From: an uncultured Lachnospiraceae bacterium
GTDB lineage: Bacteria; Bacillota; Clostridia; Lachnospirales; Lachnospiraceae
Assembly (NCBI GenBank): GCA_944384025.1
Contig: CALWRS010000003.1
Coordinates: 124,001 to 188,000, forward strand
Direction of reading: 5' to 3'
DNA length: 64,000 bases
Part shown: piece by piece, positions 54,709-62,676 of the stretch
Numbering within the stretch: the first letter of the stretch is position 1
How the letters are laid out: the number at the start of each line of letters is the position of its first letter
The notes under the pieces: model-generated
Told to the model about the DNA's origin: nothing
Databases searched by the model: none
Seen by the model: only the letters and a program-made list of their open reading frames with translations
Translations under genes and position numbers: made by a program

Positions 54709-56076
54709 ATGGCAAAAGCAAAAACGATATTCTTTTGTAAAGAGTGCGGACTGGAGTCTGGCAAATGGCTGGGACAGTGTCCGGGCTGCAAAGCTTGGGA
54801 CAGCTTTGTCGAAGCCCCAAAAGAAGCGACCGGAGGACGGCGGAGCGGCGCACGCAGCTTGCAATCTAGAAAGCCGGTAACGCTAAAAGAAGTCCGGATG
54901 GAAGAAGAGGAGCGTCTTTGCACGGGAATGTCGGAGCTAGACCGCGTCCTTGGAGGCGGTATCGTTGTCGGTTCGCTAGTTTTAGTCGGAGGAGATCCGG
55001 GAATCGGCAAGTCTACGCTTCTTTTACAGATGTGCCGCTTGGTAAGCGCAGGAGGGACGTCGGTACTTTACGTCTCCGGAGAAGAGTCGCTTCGGCAGAT
55101 TCGTATGCGGGCAACGCGCATTGGGGAATTTTCGGATCACCTGAAACTGCTTGCGGAAACGCGGCTTCCGGTTATTACGGATACGGTGACGGAATTAAAA
55201 CCGGCAGTTGTTATTATCGACTCCATCCAAACGATGGTGGATCCGGAACTTGAGAGCGCGCCGGGAAGCGTCGGGCAGGTAAGAGAAATCACTTCTGCAC
55301 TTTTGCGGCTTGCAAAAGAAGAGGAAATTTCAATTTTTATTATCGGCCACGTTACCAAAGAAGGACAAGTCGCGGGACCTAGAATGCTTGAGCATATGGT
55401 GGACACGGTTTTGTATTTTGAAGGCGAGAGCGTATCGAGCTATCGTGTGCTTCGGGCTGTGAAAAACCGGTTTGGCTCCACAAACGAAATTGGCGTCTTT
55501 GAAATGCTTTCCACGGGACTTCACGAAGTGGAAAATCCGTCCGAACATATGCTTATGGGCATGCCGGAAGGAGAACCCGGCTCGGTTGTTACTGTAACGC
55601 TTGAAGGCACCCGACCGATTTTAGTCGAAGTGCAGGCACTTATTTGCCGCACAAGTTTTCAGCTGCCAAGAAGAACAGCGGTCGGTACGGATTATAACCG
55701 GTTAAACTTGTTGATGGCGGTTATGGAACGTCGGCTTGGCGTGCAGCTTTCGGGCTGTGACGCGTATATTAACGTTGCGGGCGGTATGCGGGTGACGGAA
55801 CCGGCGCTTGATTTGGGAATGGTGCTTGCAATTCTCTCCGGATATCGAAATCAGGCGCTTCCCGTTCGCAGTGTTGCTTTTGGGGAAGTGGGACTGACCG
55901 GAGAAGTTCGTTCGGTTTCGCAGTCGCGCCTGCGGGTTCGCGAGGCCGCAAAACTCGGATATACAACGTGCATTCTTCCGCAGGCGGACTTGCAAGCCGC
56001 GCAGGAAGAACTGCCGGACGGAATTACCTATATCGGAATAAAAAATTTAACGGAACTGAAGAAATTGTTTCACTAG
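54709..56076 (+). CDS. radA: DNA repair protein RadA (Sms)
   Basis: A RecA-related helicase for recombination intermediates. The N-terminal zinc finger is FFCKECGLESGKWLGQCPGC. Walker A is LVGGDPGIGKSTLLLQMCRL, the RadA-specific motif is VKNRFGSTNEIGVFEM, and the C-terminal domain is Lon-protease-like (about 275-455). ATG 54709 is used; a GTG at 54703 would add two residues. 455 residues is typical. The clpC-radA adjacency is conserved in Firmicutes. Confidence 0.96.
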   Translation: MAKAKTIFFCKECGLESGKWLGQCPGCKAWDSFVEAPKEATGGRRSGARSLQSRKPVTLKEVRMEEEERLCTGMSELDRVLGGGIVVGSLVLVGGDPGIGKSTLLLQMCRLVSAGGTSVLYVSGEESLRQIRMRATRIGEFSDHLKLLAETRLPVITDTVTELKPAVVIIDSIQTMVDPELESAPGSVGQVREITSALLRLAKEEEISIFIIGHVTKEGQVAGPRMLEHMVDTVLYFEGESVSSYRVLRAVKNRFGSTNEIGVFEMLSTGLHEVENPSEHMLMGMPEGEPGSVVTVTLEGTRPILVEVQALICRTSFQLPRRTAVGTDYNRLNLLMAVMERRLGVQLSGCDAYINVAGGMRVTEPALDLGMVLAILSGYRNQALPVRSVAFGEVGLTGEVRSVSQSRLRVREAAKLGYTTCILPQADLQAAQEELPDGITYIGIKNLTELKKLFH

Positions 56077-56112
56077 AGAAGGTGTCCCGTTTTAAGATGG
56101 AGGAAGACACGA

Positions 56113-57498
56113 ATGAAAAAGGCGAAGCTGCTTTTGGGATTTCTGTTTGTTTGTCTGTTTGCAGGCTGTGGAAAAGAAGAGCCCGGCACTAGTTTGCAAA
56201 TGAAGGAAGTAACACTCTTTGAACATGCCGTCTCCTATTCACCGGGAGCGGATTCGCAAGCAGACGCGGAACGCGTGGTGGACGCAGAAGGGTATTACAT
56301 TGTAAACGATATGGTATATGTGATGTCAGATACGCTAAATATCCGTTCCGAGCCAAGCGCCGAATCTGCGATGATCACTACCGTTACGTATGGTACGGCG
56401 CTGCAGCGAACAGGAGAAGGCGAGGATGGCTGGGATCGTATTCTTTACGACGGACAGACGGCCTACGTCAGTCAGGCATACTTGATTACCGTGCCTATTC
56501 AAGAAGAGCGGGAATTTACTTTTTCGCAGGCGATGCTCTCTATTGTGGACACCTCCCGGCAGATTTACAGTTACGATTCCATGTGCGAAGATTTGACGCA
56601 GCTTCGGGAAGCATACGGCGCACATATGCAGTTAAACGTGCTTGGAACGACCAGAGACAACCGGAATATTTTTGAAGTTGTTATTGGAAATGCCGATGCG
56701 CCGCTGCAAGTGACGATTGTTGGCACGCTGTGCGGTACAGAGTACATGACAAGCCTTGTGTGCATGAAGCAGATTGAATATTACCTTTGCTTTTACGAAA
56801 CAGGCAATTACCGAGGGCTTCGCTATCAGGACTTGTTTGATCAGGTAGCCATTCGAGTTATCCCGATGCTAAATCCCGACGGCGCGACGATCAGCCAGGA
56901 ATATTTAACCAAAATTGAGCACAAGGAGATTCAGGACGATTTGCGCCGCTGGTTCGAGCGCGAGCAAAGCAACGGTGGAACCAGCCTGAATCTGGACAAT
57001 TACCTGATGTTCTTTAATGCAAACGGCAACGGTGTAGATATCCGCAAAAATTTTGCGTATCGCTGGGAGGATGCAGAGTCGACGGATGCGCCGGGCTCCG
57101 GCGGATATAAAGGAGATACGGCCGGAAGCGAAGCGGAGACAAAAGCGCTTCTTCACTTGCTTGCAAACGAGCCGCAGAACCTGCTTCTGGCATATCACAC
57201 TTCGGGTTCGCAGATTTCTTGGAATTTTGGACAAGCCGCTGATGTGCTTGAAAAAGGCAAGCGATATGCAGAAGCTTTAGGCGCTATCATGAATTACGAA
57301 TCGAATGCAAGTTCCCTTGAAAGCGCCGCCTACGGCAGCTTGTGCGGTTACGTTGCGAACGAAGAGAATGTACCGGCTTTGCAGCTGCAGCTTGGAAACG
57401 GTTCGGCACCGCTTTCGCTTAACGAATTCAACGCGATTTGGAACGCGTGCAGAGAGTCTTGGGCAGCGGTACAGCTGGAATTAATAGCGACACAGTAA
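56113..57498 (+). CDS. lipoprotein with SH3 and M14 carboxypeptidase-like domains, probably inactive
   Basis: A 461-residue exported lipoprotein. The lipobox LFAGC places the lipidated cysteine at 19. An SH3b-like domain spans about 62-127 (DTLNIRSEPSAESAMI). The M14-like domain follows (135-461). The family HxxE zinc motif is replaced by LCGTEYM, with Cys207 where His is expected. His362 of the third zinc ligand remains (LLLAYHTSG). The catalytic Glu appears as Gln426 (ALQLQLG), and the substrate-binding Asn-Arg pair reads Arg-Lys in DIRKNFAYR. These substitutions suggest a binding rather than catalytic role. It lies 36 bp after radA, on the same strand, and ends with a terminator. Confidence 0.75.
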   Translation: MKKAKLLLGFLFVCLFAGCGKEEPGTSLQMKEVTLFEHAVSYSPGADSQADAERVVDAEGYYIVNDMVYVMSDTLNIRSEPSAESAMITTVTYGTALQRTGEGEDGWDRILYDGQTAYVSQAYLITVPIQEEREFTFSQAMLSIVDTSRQIYSYDSMCEDLTQLREAYGAHMQLNVLGTTRDNRNIFEVVIGNADAPLQVTIVGTLCGTEYMTSLVCMKQIEYYLCFYETGNYRGLRYQDLFDQVAIRVIPMLNPDGATISQEYLTKIEHKEIQDDLRRWFEREQSNGGTSLNLDNYLMFFNANGNGVDIRKNFAYRWEDAESTDAPGSGGYKGDTAGSEAETKALLHLLANEPQNLLLAYHTSGSQISWNFGQAADVLEKGKRYAEALGAIMNYESNASSLESAAYGSLCGYVANEENVPALQLQLGNGSAPLSLNEFNAIWNACRESWAAVQLELIATQ

Positions 57499-57520
57499 GG
57501 AGCGGATTTTCCGCTCCTTT
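57499..57520 (+). terminator. rho-independent terminator after the M14-like lipoprotein gene
   Basis: An 8-bp stem GGAGCGGA / TCCGCTCC with a three-base loop and a short T-run, directly after the stop codon. Confidence 0.75.
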
Positions 57521-57560
57521 AAAAATGCCCTCCTGTAAAAACTTCCCCGTTCTGTATTGC

Positions 57561-57573
57561 TTTTTTTTTTTTT
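57561..57573 (+). repeat. 13-base poly-T tract upstream of the zinc-ribbon protein
   Basis: A homopolymer of 13 T, followed by TAAAAT (57576-57581) and TATACT (57587-57592), either of which could be a -10. A tract of this length in a promoter region could vary in length and alter expression. Confidence 0.6.
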
Positions 57574-57619
57574 GATAAAATGCAAGTATACTACAGCTCT
57601 ACAGAAAGGAGGGATTCCG

Positions 57620-57661
57620 ATGATACCAGCAGCTTTCCAAGAAGCCGGAAGTAAAATTTAA
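57620..57661 (+). CDS. possible 13-residue leader peptide
   Basis: The short frame MIPAAFQEAGSKI has AAGGAGG eight bases before its ATG, a stronger RBS than many genes here. It ends 45 bp before the zinc-ribbon gene. It could be a leader peptide or a chance ORF. Its sequence shows nothing that points to a regulated amino acid. Confidence 0.3.
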   Translation: MIPAAFQEAGSKI

Positions 57662-57705
57662 AAACAGCAAACTTATGAAAAATGAAGAAAAGTGAGGGGA
57701 AAAGT

Positions 57706-58194
57706 ATGGCTTTAATTAAGTGTCCCGAATGTGGGAAGGAATTTTCAGAATTGTCGGACAAGTGTCCCAACTGCGGAAGATCAAATCAGGTACCGACGCA
57801 AAATCCAATAGGAGTAAAAATAGAAGTAAAAAAAGGAGTATGGTCGACAGGCAGACTGGTAATAGGAATTCTTTCGATTTTGCTGTTTTTCGTCATCAGC
57901 TTTCAGTCGTGTGCGGCCGGGATTTCCAACAGTTTAGAGGATAATGGTTCCAATTCGGGAAGCCTTGGTTTTGGGCTGGCCGTATTTGTATTGATTGCCG
58001 GAATTATTGGGATTTGCGTGAGAAATTCCGGTTCTAGGGGCGGCGCAATTGCTTCGACTATTTTTTACTGGTTAGGAGCGATTTTAACAATCGGAACCGG
58101 GGATACTTATCCGGACTTGCCAATCTGGGGCGTTATTTCCTTTGTATTTGGGCTAGTATTTCTTATTGCCGGCATCAAGACGAAAAAATCATAA
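57706..58194 (+). CDS. zinc-ribbon membrane protein of unknown function
   Basis: A 162-residue protein with an N-terminal zinc ribbon, IKCPECGKEFSELSDKCPNC (two CxxC pairs). A polar linker leads to four hydrophobic helices: about 46-64, 86-105, 112-128 and 136-155. The layout is a common one in Firmicutes, with the ribbon on the cytoplasmic side, and its role is not known. ATG 57706 has GAGGGG upstream. The frame opens 24 bp earlier without an RBS. The gene is flanked by terminators and lies next to intron-derived copy 2. Confidence 0.75.
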   Translation: MALIKCPECGKEFSELSDKCPNCGRSNQVPTQNPIGVKIEVKKGVWSTGRLVIGILSILLFFVISFQSCAAGISNSLEDNGSNSGSLGFGLAVFVLIAGIIGICVRNSGSRGGAIASTIFYWLGAILTIGTGDTYPDLPIWGVISFVFGLVFLIAGIKTKKS

Positions 58195-58200
58195 AAAAGA

Positions 58201-58243
58201 AAATCCAAACCGTTCCAAAGCGGAATACGGTTTGGATTTTTTG
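58201..58243 (+). terminator. rho-independent terminator after the zinc-ribbon gene
   Basis: A 12-bp perfect stem (58201-58212 with 58228-58239), a 15-base loop and a T-run. Intron-derived copy 2 begins at 58244. Confidence 0.85.
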
Positions 58244-58430
58244 TGTTCGCCCGCCCATGGCGGGCGAACATGAAAGACTAGCCGCATTTGGGCTAGTCTC
58301 CATGAGCAACTACTACGCCGAGAGGCGTGTCACTTGTTAAGTTGATTGAACCGCCGCTTGCGGAACCGCATGAGCGGTGGTGTGAGAGGTCGGAAATTCC
58401 TCAATTAGAGGAATTTCCTCCTACTCGATT
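58244..58430 (+). mobile_element. group II intron-derived 3'-end element, copy 2
   Basis: By eye, identical to copy 1 (51528-51714), except that the three-base loop of the first hairpin reads CAT here and ATG in copy 1. Branch-point adenine is A58423, and the intron-like 3' end GAT falls at 58427-58429. The next base, 58430, is the 3' terminal nucleotide of the tRNA-Ala gene on the other strand. Like copy 1, it starts just after a terminator T-run and runs on the + strand. It has no ORF. Confidence 0.7.
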
Positions 58431-58502
58431 GGAGATAGGGGGACTCGAACCCCTGACCTATGCGTTGCGAACGCATCGCTCTCCCAACTGAGCTATATCC
58501 CC
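58430..58502 (-). tRNA. tRNA-Ala (anticodon CGC)
   Basis: The 73-nt cloverleaf starts GGGGATATAGCTCAG. The anticodon stem ATGCG/CGCAT has loop TTCGCAA with anticodon CGC. The T arm is GGGGTTCGAGTCCCC, and the discriminator is A. The acceptor has the G3-U70 wobble pair that defines alanine identity. CCA is not encoded. The gene lies 5 bp from the tmRNA gene on the same strand. Confidence 0.95.
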
Positions 58503-58507
58503 GAAAG

Positions 58508-58863
58508 TGGACCTGAGGGGAGTCGAACCCCTGTCCGAAAGCCCTTCCATTGCAGCATCTCCCATTACAGTTTACCTATCCGGCTGCAAGGCAGCCCGTT
58601 CCCTCCGAAAACCGCCGATAAACGGGCAGCGTTCTTTAGTAGCTTCATAATACGCCCGCGCAGGCAAAGCTTACTGCGCGTCGTTTCCTACAAAGTCGAT
58701 GCCTGACTTCTAAGGTGTAGGTGCCTTAGAGCAGACAGCTGCCGTTAGGCAGCAAGTGCAAGATTATTATCTGCGTTTATATTTAGAAGTTTGGTTTTTA
58801 CATGGTCCAACCCATGAATGGCTTCCGCAATTTCAAAACCCCCGTCGAAACCGGTACAAGCCC
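58508..58863 (-). ncRNA. ssrA: transfer-messenger RNA
   Basis: Rescues stalled ribosomes and tags the released peptide. The 3' part, GGACAGGGGTTCGACTCCCC and CAGGTCCA, pairs with the 5' end GGGCTTG, with a G3-U70 pair. The 5' region has the conserved GTTTCGACGGGGG. The tag frame on the - strand is at 58774-58745, after TAAAC, and reads ADNNLALAA then TAA, a typical clostridial degradation tag. The length is about 356 nt. CCA is not encoded. Confidence 0.95.
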
Positions 58864-58896
58864 GGAAAGAAGATGGGATTTCTCCATCGGTACTTC

Positions 58897-58925
58897 ATTA
58901 TATCGAGGATAAAGCAGTGTGTCAA
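58897..58925 (-). promoter_or_regulatory. consensus promoter for ssrA (and tRNA-Ala)
   Basis: On the - strand, perfect TTGACA (58925-58920), a 17-bp spacer, perfect TATAAT (58902-58897), 34 bp before the tmRNA 5' end. Confidence 0.9.
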
Positions 58926-58959
58926 GAAAAAATATTCCCGATTTTTCTGCTGAAGGGGG

Positions 58960-58988
58960 TTGACATTTTTAAAACGCTGTAGTAGTAT
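58960..58988 (+). promoter_or_regulatory. predicted promoter for the T-box / leuA operon
   Basis: TTGACA at 58960-58965, a 17-bp spacer, TAGTAT at 58983-58988. It diverges from the ssrA promoter. Confidence 0.7.
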
Positions 58989-58994
58989 AACACA

Positions 58995-59286
58995 CATAGT
59001 TTTTGAAATTGCGTTGAAGAGGAATAGTAACAGCGGAGTTTCCTACAGAAAGCTGTTGGTAGATGCGAAACAGTGGAAACAGAGTTGTGAACTCGCCTTG
59101 GAGCTGCCGGTTGAAGGCTTTGCTGTGTAGATCGTGCCGGATTCCCACCGTTAGAAGGGAAGAGCATATGGCCGTTTGGTTCCGTGCTCGGTTGAGTGCA
59201 TGGAGAAATCCGTGAAGTAGAGTGGTAACGCGAGAAGAAAATCGTCTCTACCGAAACAGGTCAGTTGTTTCGGTAGTTTTTTTTTT
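58995..59286 (+). promoter_or_regulatory. T-box leader, probably leucine-specific
   Basis: A tRNA-sensing leader before leuA. It holds a long stem I region with an AGAAAGC element, a candidate specifier CTC in GTGAACTCGCC near 59085-59097, and the T-box core AGAGTGGTAACGCGAG at 59219-59234. A terminator follows: a 10-bp perfect stem (59248-59257 with 59267-59276) and about ten T. The T-box core can pair with uncharged tRNA to prevent terminator formation. The CTC (Leu) assignment is tentative, but it fits the downstream genes. Confidence 0.85.
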
Positions 59287-59327
59287 CTTCAAAACGCGTA
59301 GTGGAATAGGGAAAATGGAGGAAAGTT

Positions 59328-61004
59328 ATGGAGAATTTTAAAAAGTATACGCGGCAGTTTTTTGAGGCGCCCAAAACAGCTATGAAGTGGGCGCAGAAAT
59401 CGTACATCGACAAGGCGCCGGTTTGGTGCAGCGTGGATTTGCGGGACGGAAACCAAGCGCTTATTATTCCTATGAGCCTGGAAGAAAAATTAGAGTTTTT
59501 TACGCATTTGGTGCGCGTTGGCTTTAAGGAAATCGAGATTGGATTTCCGGCAGCTTCGGAGACGGAGTACGAATTTTGCAGAACCCTGATTGAAAAGAAC
59601 ATGATTCCGGACGACGTGACGATTCAGGTTCTTACGCAGTCCAGAGAGCATATTATTGCAAAGACTTTTGAAGCGTTAAAAGGAGCGAAAAACGCAATCG
59701 TCCACCTTTATAACTCTACGTCTCTTGCGCAAAGAGAACAGGTTTTCCGGAAGAGCCGGGAGGAGATTAAGGAGATTGCCGTCTCCGGCGCAAAACTTTG
59801 TAAGCAGTACCGGGAAAAGGAGAGTGGAAATTTCCGCTTTGAGTATTCTCCGGAAAGCTTTACTGGAACGGAGCCGGAATATGCGCTGGAAGTATGCAAC
59901 GCTGTGCTTGACGTCTGGGAACCCAAAGAAGGGGATCCGGTTATTATTAACCTGCCGGTAACGGTTTCGCATTCGATGCCGCATGTGTATGCAAATCAGG
60001 TAGAATACATGTGCGATAACTTAAAATACCGCGAGCACGTCGTCGTCTCGCTGCACCCGCACAACGACCGCGGATGCGCCGTGGCAGACAGCGAAATGGG
60101 ACTGCTTGCCGGAGCTGACCGAATCGAAGGGACGCTGTTTGGAAACGGAGAGCGCACGGGAAATGTAGACATCGTCACGCTTGCTATGAATATGTTTTCG
60201 CAGGGCGTTGATCCGGAACTGGATTTTAGCAATCTGCCGGAGATTACCGCCGTGTATGAAAAAGTAACGCGTATGAAAGTATACGAGCGGCAGCCATACA
60301 GCGGACAGTTGGTATTTGCAGCGTTTAGCGGTTCGCATCAGGACGCAATTGCCAAGGGAATGAAATGGAGAGAAGAAAACAATACCGAGCTGTGGACGGT
60401 TCCGTATTTGCCGGTTGACCCTACCGACATTGGACGCGTATACGAAGCGGACGTGATTCGGATTAACAGCCAGTCCGGCAAGGGCGGCATTGGCTATTTG
60501 CTGGAAAAGAATTACGGCTTTAGCCTTCCGCCGAAAATGCGGGAAACCTTCGGCTATCAGGTGAAGAGCGTCTCTGACCATCTTCACAAAGAATTGATGC
60601 CGGAGGAAGTGTACGAAATCTTCCGCAAAAATTACGTAAATTTGGAAGAACCGGTTAAGGTTCCGGAAATTCATTATGTGCAATGCGACGGCATTGAAGC
60701 CAAACTTACGATGGAATATATGGGAAAGACGATTGTGGCAACCAACACCGGAAACGGGCGGCTTGACGCAATTAGCAACGCGCTCAAATCGTTCCTTCGC
60801 CTGTCGTACTCGATTGAAACTTATACGGAGCATGCATTGGAAAACGGCTCATCTTCCGACGCCGCTTCCTATGTATGCATTCTGGACAGTGAAGGGAAAC
60901 GCTTCTGGGGCGTTGGCGTGGATCCCGATATTATTACTTCTTCTGCAAAGGCGCTTGTGAGCGCGATTAATAACAAACTGAAGACGGAGGAACCAAACGC
61001 ATGA
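59328..61004 (+). CDS. leuA: 2-isopropylmalate synthase (long LeuA2 type)
   Basis: Condenses acetyl-CoA with 2-oxoisovalerate, the first step of the leucine branch. The barrel has WCSVDLRDGNQALI, GFKEIEIGFPAASETEYEF, HPHNDRGCAVADSEMGLLAG with the metal histidines, and FGNGERTGNVD. The C-terminal allosteric domain lies after residue 430. The 558-residue length and sequence fit the fungal-like/actinobacterial LeuA2 class. SD GGAGGAAAG precedes the ATG. It follows a T-box and overlaps ilvB by 4 bp. Confidence 0.95.
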   Translation: MENFKKYTRQFFEAPKTAMKWAQKSYIDKAPVWCSVDLRDGNQALIIPMSLEEKLEFFTHLVRVGFKEIEIGFPAASETEYEFCRTLIEKNMIPDDVTIQVLTQSREHIIAKTFEALKGAKNAIVHLYNSTSLAQREQVFRKSREEIKEIAVSGAKLCKQYREKESGNFRFEYSPESFTGTEPEYALEVCNAVLDVWEPKEGDPVIINLPVTVSHSMPHVYANQVEYMCDNLKYREHVVVSLHPHNDRGCAVADSEMGLLAGADRIEGTLFGNGERTGNVDIVTLAMNMFSQGVDPELDFSNLPEITAVYEKVTRMKVYERQPYSGQLVFAAFSGSHQDAIAKGMKWREENNTELWTVPYLPVDPTDIGRVYEADVIRINSQSGKGGIGYLLEKNYGFSLPPKMRETFGYQVKSVSDHLHKELMPEEVYEIFRKNYVNLEEPVKVPEIHYVQCDGIEAKLTMEYMGKTIVATNTGNGRLDAISNALKSFLRLSYSIETYTEHALENGSSSDAASYVCILDSEGKRFWGVGVDPDIITSSAKALVSAINNKLKTEEPNA

Positions 61005-62671
61005 AAATATCAGGTGCGAGAATTATTATGGAAACGCTGATTGAGCAGGGAGTTGACGTTGTTTTTGGCTATCCCGGCGGTCAGGTTATCAATATTTTTG
61101 ACGAACTGTACCGGTATCAGGACCGGATTCATCACGTCTTGACGGCGCACGAGCAGGGCGCTTCCCATGCAGCGGACGGATACGCGAGAGCTACGGGAAA
61201 GGTCGGCGTTGTTATTGCGACTTCCGGCCCCGGCGCTACCAACCTGGTTACCGGTATTGCAACGGCGCATCTGGACTCCGTACCGCTTGTAGCTATTACC
61301 GGAAACGTGCCGTGCAGCCTGATTGGTCGCGACAGCTTTCAGGAAGTGGATATTATGGGCGTGACCATGCCGATTACAAAGCATAACTTTATCGTTAAAG
61401 ACGTGACGAAATTAGCCGATACGCTTCGGCTTGCGTTTCGGATTGCAAAGTCCGGACGTCCCGGACCGGTGCTTATAGATATTCCAAAGGATGTGCAGGT
61501 AAATACATGCGAATACAGCCCCGAGCCTGCGGTGCAGGCAGACGAAAAGCCGGTTGCTTCCGACGAAAAGCTGCTTGCTGTAGCAAAGCTGCTTGGGGAA
61601 GCGAAGCGCCCATACATTTACTGCGGCGGCGGTGTGTTGACCGCCAGCGCTACGCAGGAAGTGCTTAAGCTTGCACAAAAGCTCGACGCGCCGATTGGAT
61701 GCAGCATGATGGGTATTTCTGCCATCCCGACGTCGCACCCGCTGTTCCTTGGAATGCAAGGAATGCACGGGCATTACGCTTCTTCCATGGCGGAGCACGA
61801 AGCGGATTTGATTTTGGCGGTTGGCGCGCGCTTTAGCGACCGTGCGACCGGAAATACGAAAAAATTTGCGCCGAATGCAAAGATTGTGCATATCGATATC
61901 GACGGCGCAGAGCTTCAGAAAAACGTTCCGGTTTACCTTGGAATCGAAGGCGATATTAAAGACGCCGTAGACAGATTGGCGGAAATGGTAAGCGAGCAAA
62001 CGCTTCCGGAGTGGCAGGAGAGAATACGAGAGCTTCGCGAAATCGAAAAGACGGCGCCGCAGTCCGGAAAAACGTTGACGCCGTACCGCATCATTGATAT
62101 AATGAGTGAAATTACGGACGAGGACACGATTGTGACGACCGACGTCGGACAGCACCAGATGTGGACGGCACAGCGCTATCCGTTCGAAAAACCTCGTACT
62201 TTTCTTTCCAGCGGCGGACTTGGAACGATGGGCTTTGGCATGGGCGCGGCAATCGGCGCACAGATGGCAACCGGCAGACGCGTTGTTTTAGTTACCGGAG
62301 ACGGAAGCTTTGGCATGAATTTGAACGAACTGGCAACTGCGGTAACGAACCGGATTCCGATGGTGATTGTCATTATGAACAACGGCGTGCTTGGCATGGT
62401 GCGTCAGTGGCAGACGCTGTTTTTCCAGAAGCACTACTCGAACACGACGCTTGCAAGACAGACAGATTTTGTAAAGCTTGCGGAAGCGTTTGGCGCAGTA
62501 GGTATGCGCGCGGCAGATCCGAAAGCGTTTGAGGAAGCATTCCGGATGGCGTTTACGATGGACGGCCCGGTTGTAATTGACTGCTTGATTGACGAGGACG
62601 AATTTGTTCTTCCGATGCTGCCTCCGGGCGGCTCCATGGACGATGTGATTACCGAGATTAAGGAGGAATGA
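61001..62671 (+). CDS. ilvB: acetolactate synthase large subunit
   Basis: A ThDP-dependent enzyme that makes acetolactate or acetohydroxybutyrate for Val, Leu and Ile. It has the catalytic glutamate in VLTAHEQGASHAADGYARA, the FAD/substrate region GRDSFQEVDIMG, and the ThDP motif GDGSFGMNLNELATA ending in NNGVLGM. The 556-residue length is standard. The ATG overlaps the leuA stop, and the gene ends 5 bp before ilvN. Confidence 0.97.
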   Translation: MKISGARIIMETLIEQGVDVVFGYPGGQVINIFDELYRYQDRIHHVLTAHEQGASHAADGYARATGKVGVVIATSGPGATNLVTGIATAHLDSVPLVAITGNVPCSLIGRDSFQEVDIMGVTMPITKHNFIVKDVTKLADTLRLAFRIAKSGRPGPVLIDIPKDVQVNTCEYSPEPAVQADEKPVASDEKLLAVAKLLGEAKRPYIYCGGGVLTASATQEVLKLAQKLDAPIGCSMMGISAIPTSHPLFLGMQGMHGHYASSMAEHEADLILAVGARFSDRATGNTKKFAPNAKIVHIDIDGAELQKNVPVYLGIEGDIKDAVDRLAEMVSEQTLPEWQERIRELREIEKTAPQSGKTLTPYRIIDIMSEITDEDTIVTTDVGQHQMWTAQRYPFEKPRTFLSSGGLGTMGFGMGAAIGAQMATGRRVVLVTGDGSFGMNLNELATAVTNRIPMVIVIMNNGVLGMVRQWQTLFFQKHYSNTTLARQTDFVKLAEAFGAVGMRAADPKAFEEAFRMAFTMDGPVVIDCLIDEDEFVLPMLPPGGSMDDVITEIKEE

Positions 62672-62676
62672 TATCG

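Noticed and set aside
60021-60833. 270-residue - strand ORF opposite leuA
   Set aside because: Shadow of a clear LeuA gene with no RBS.
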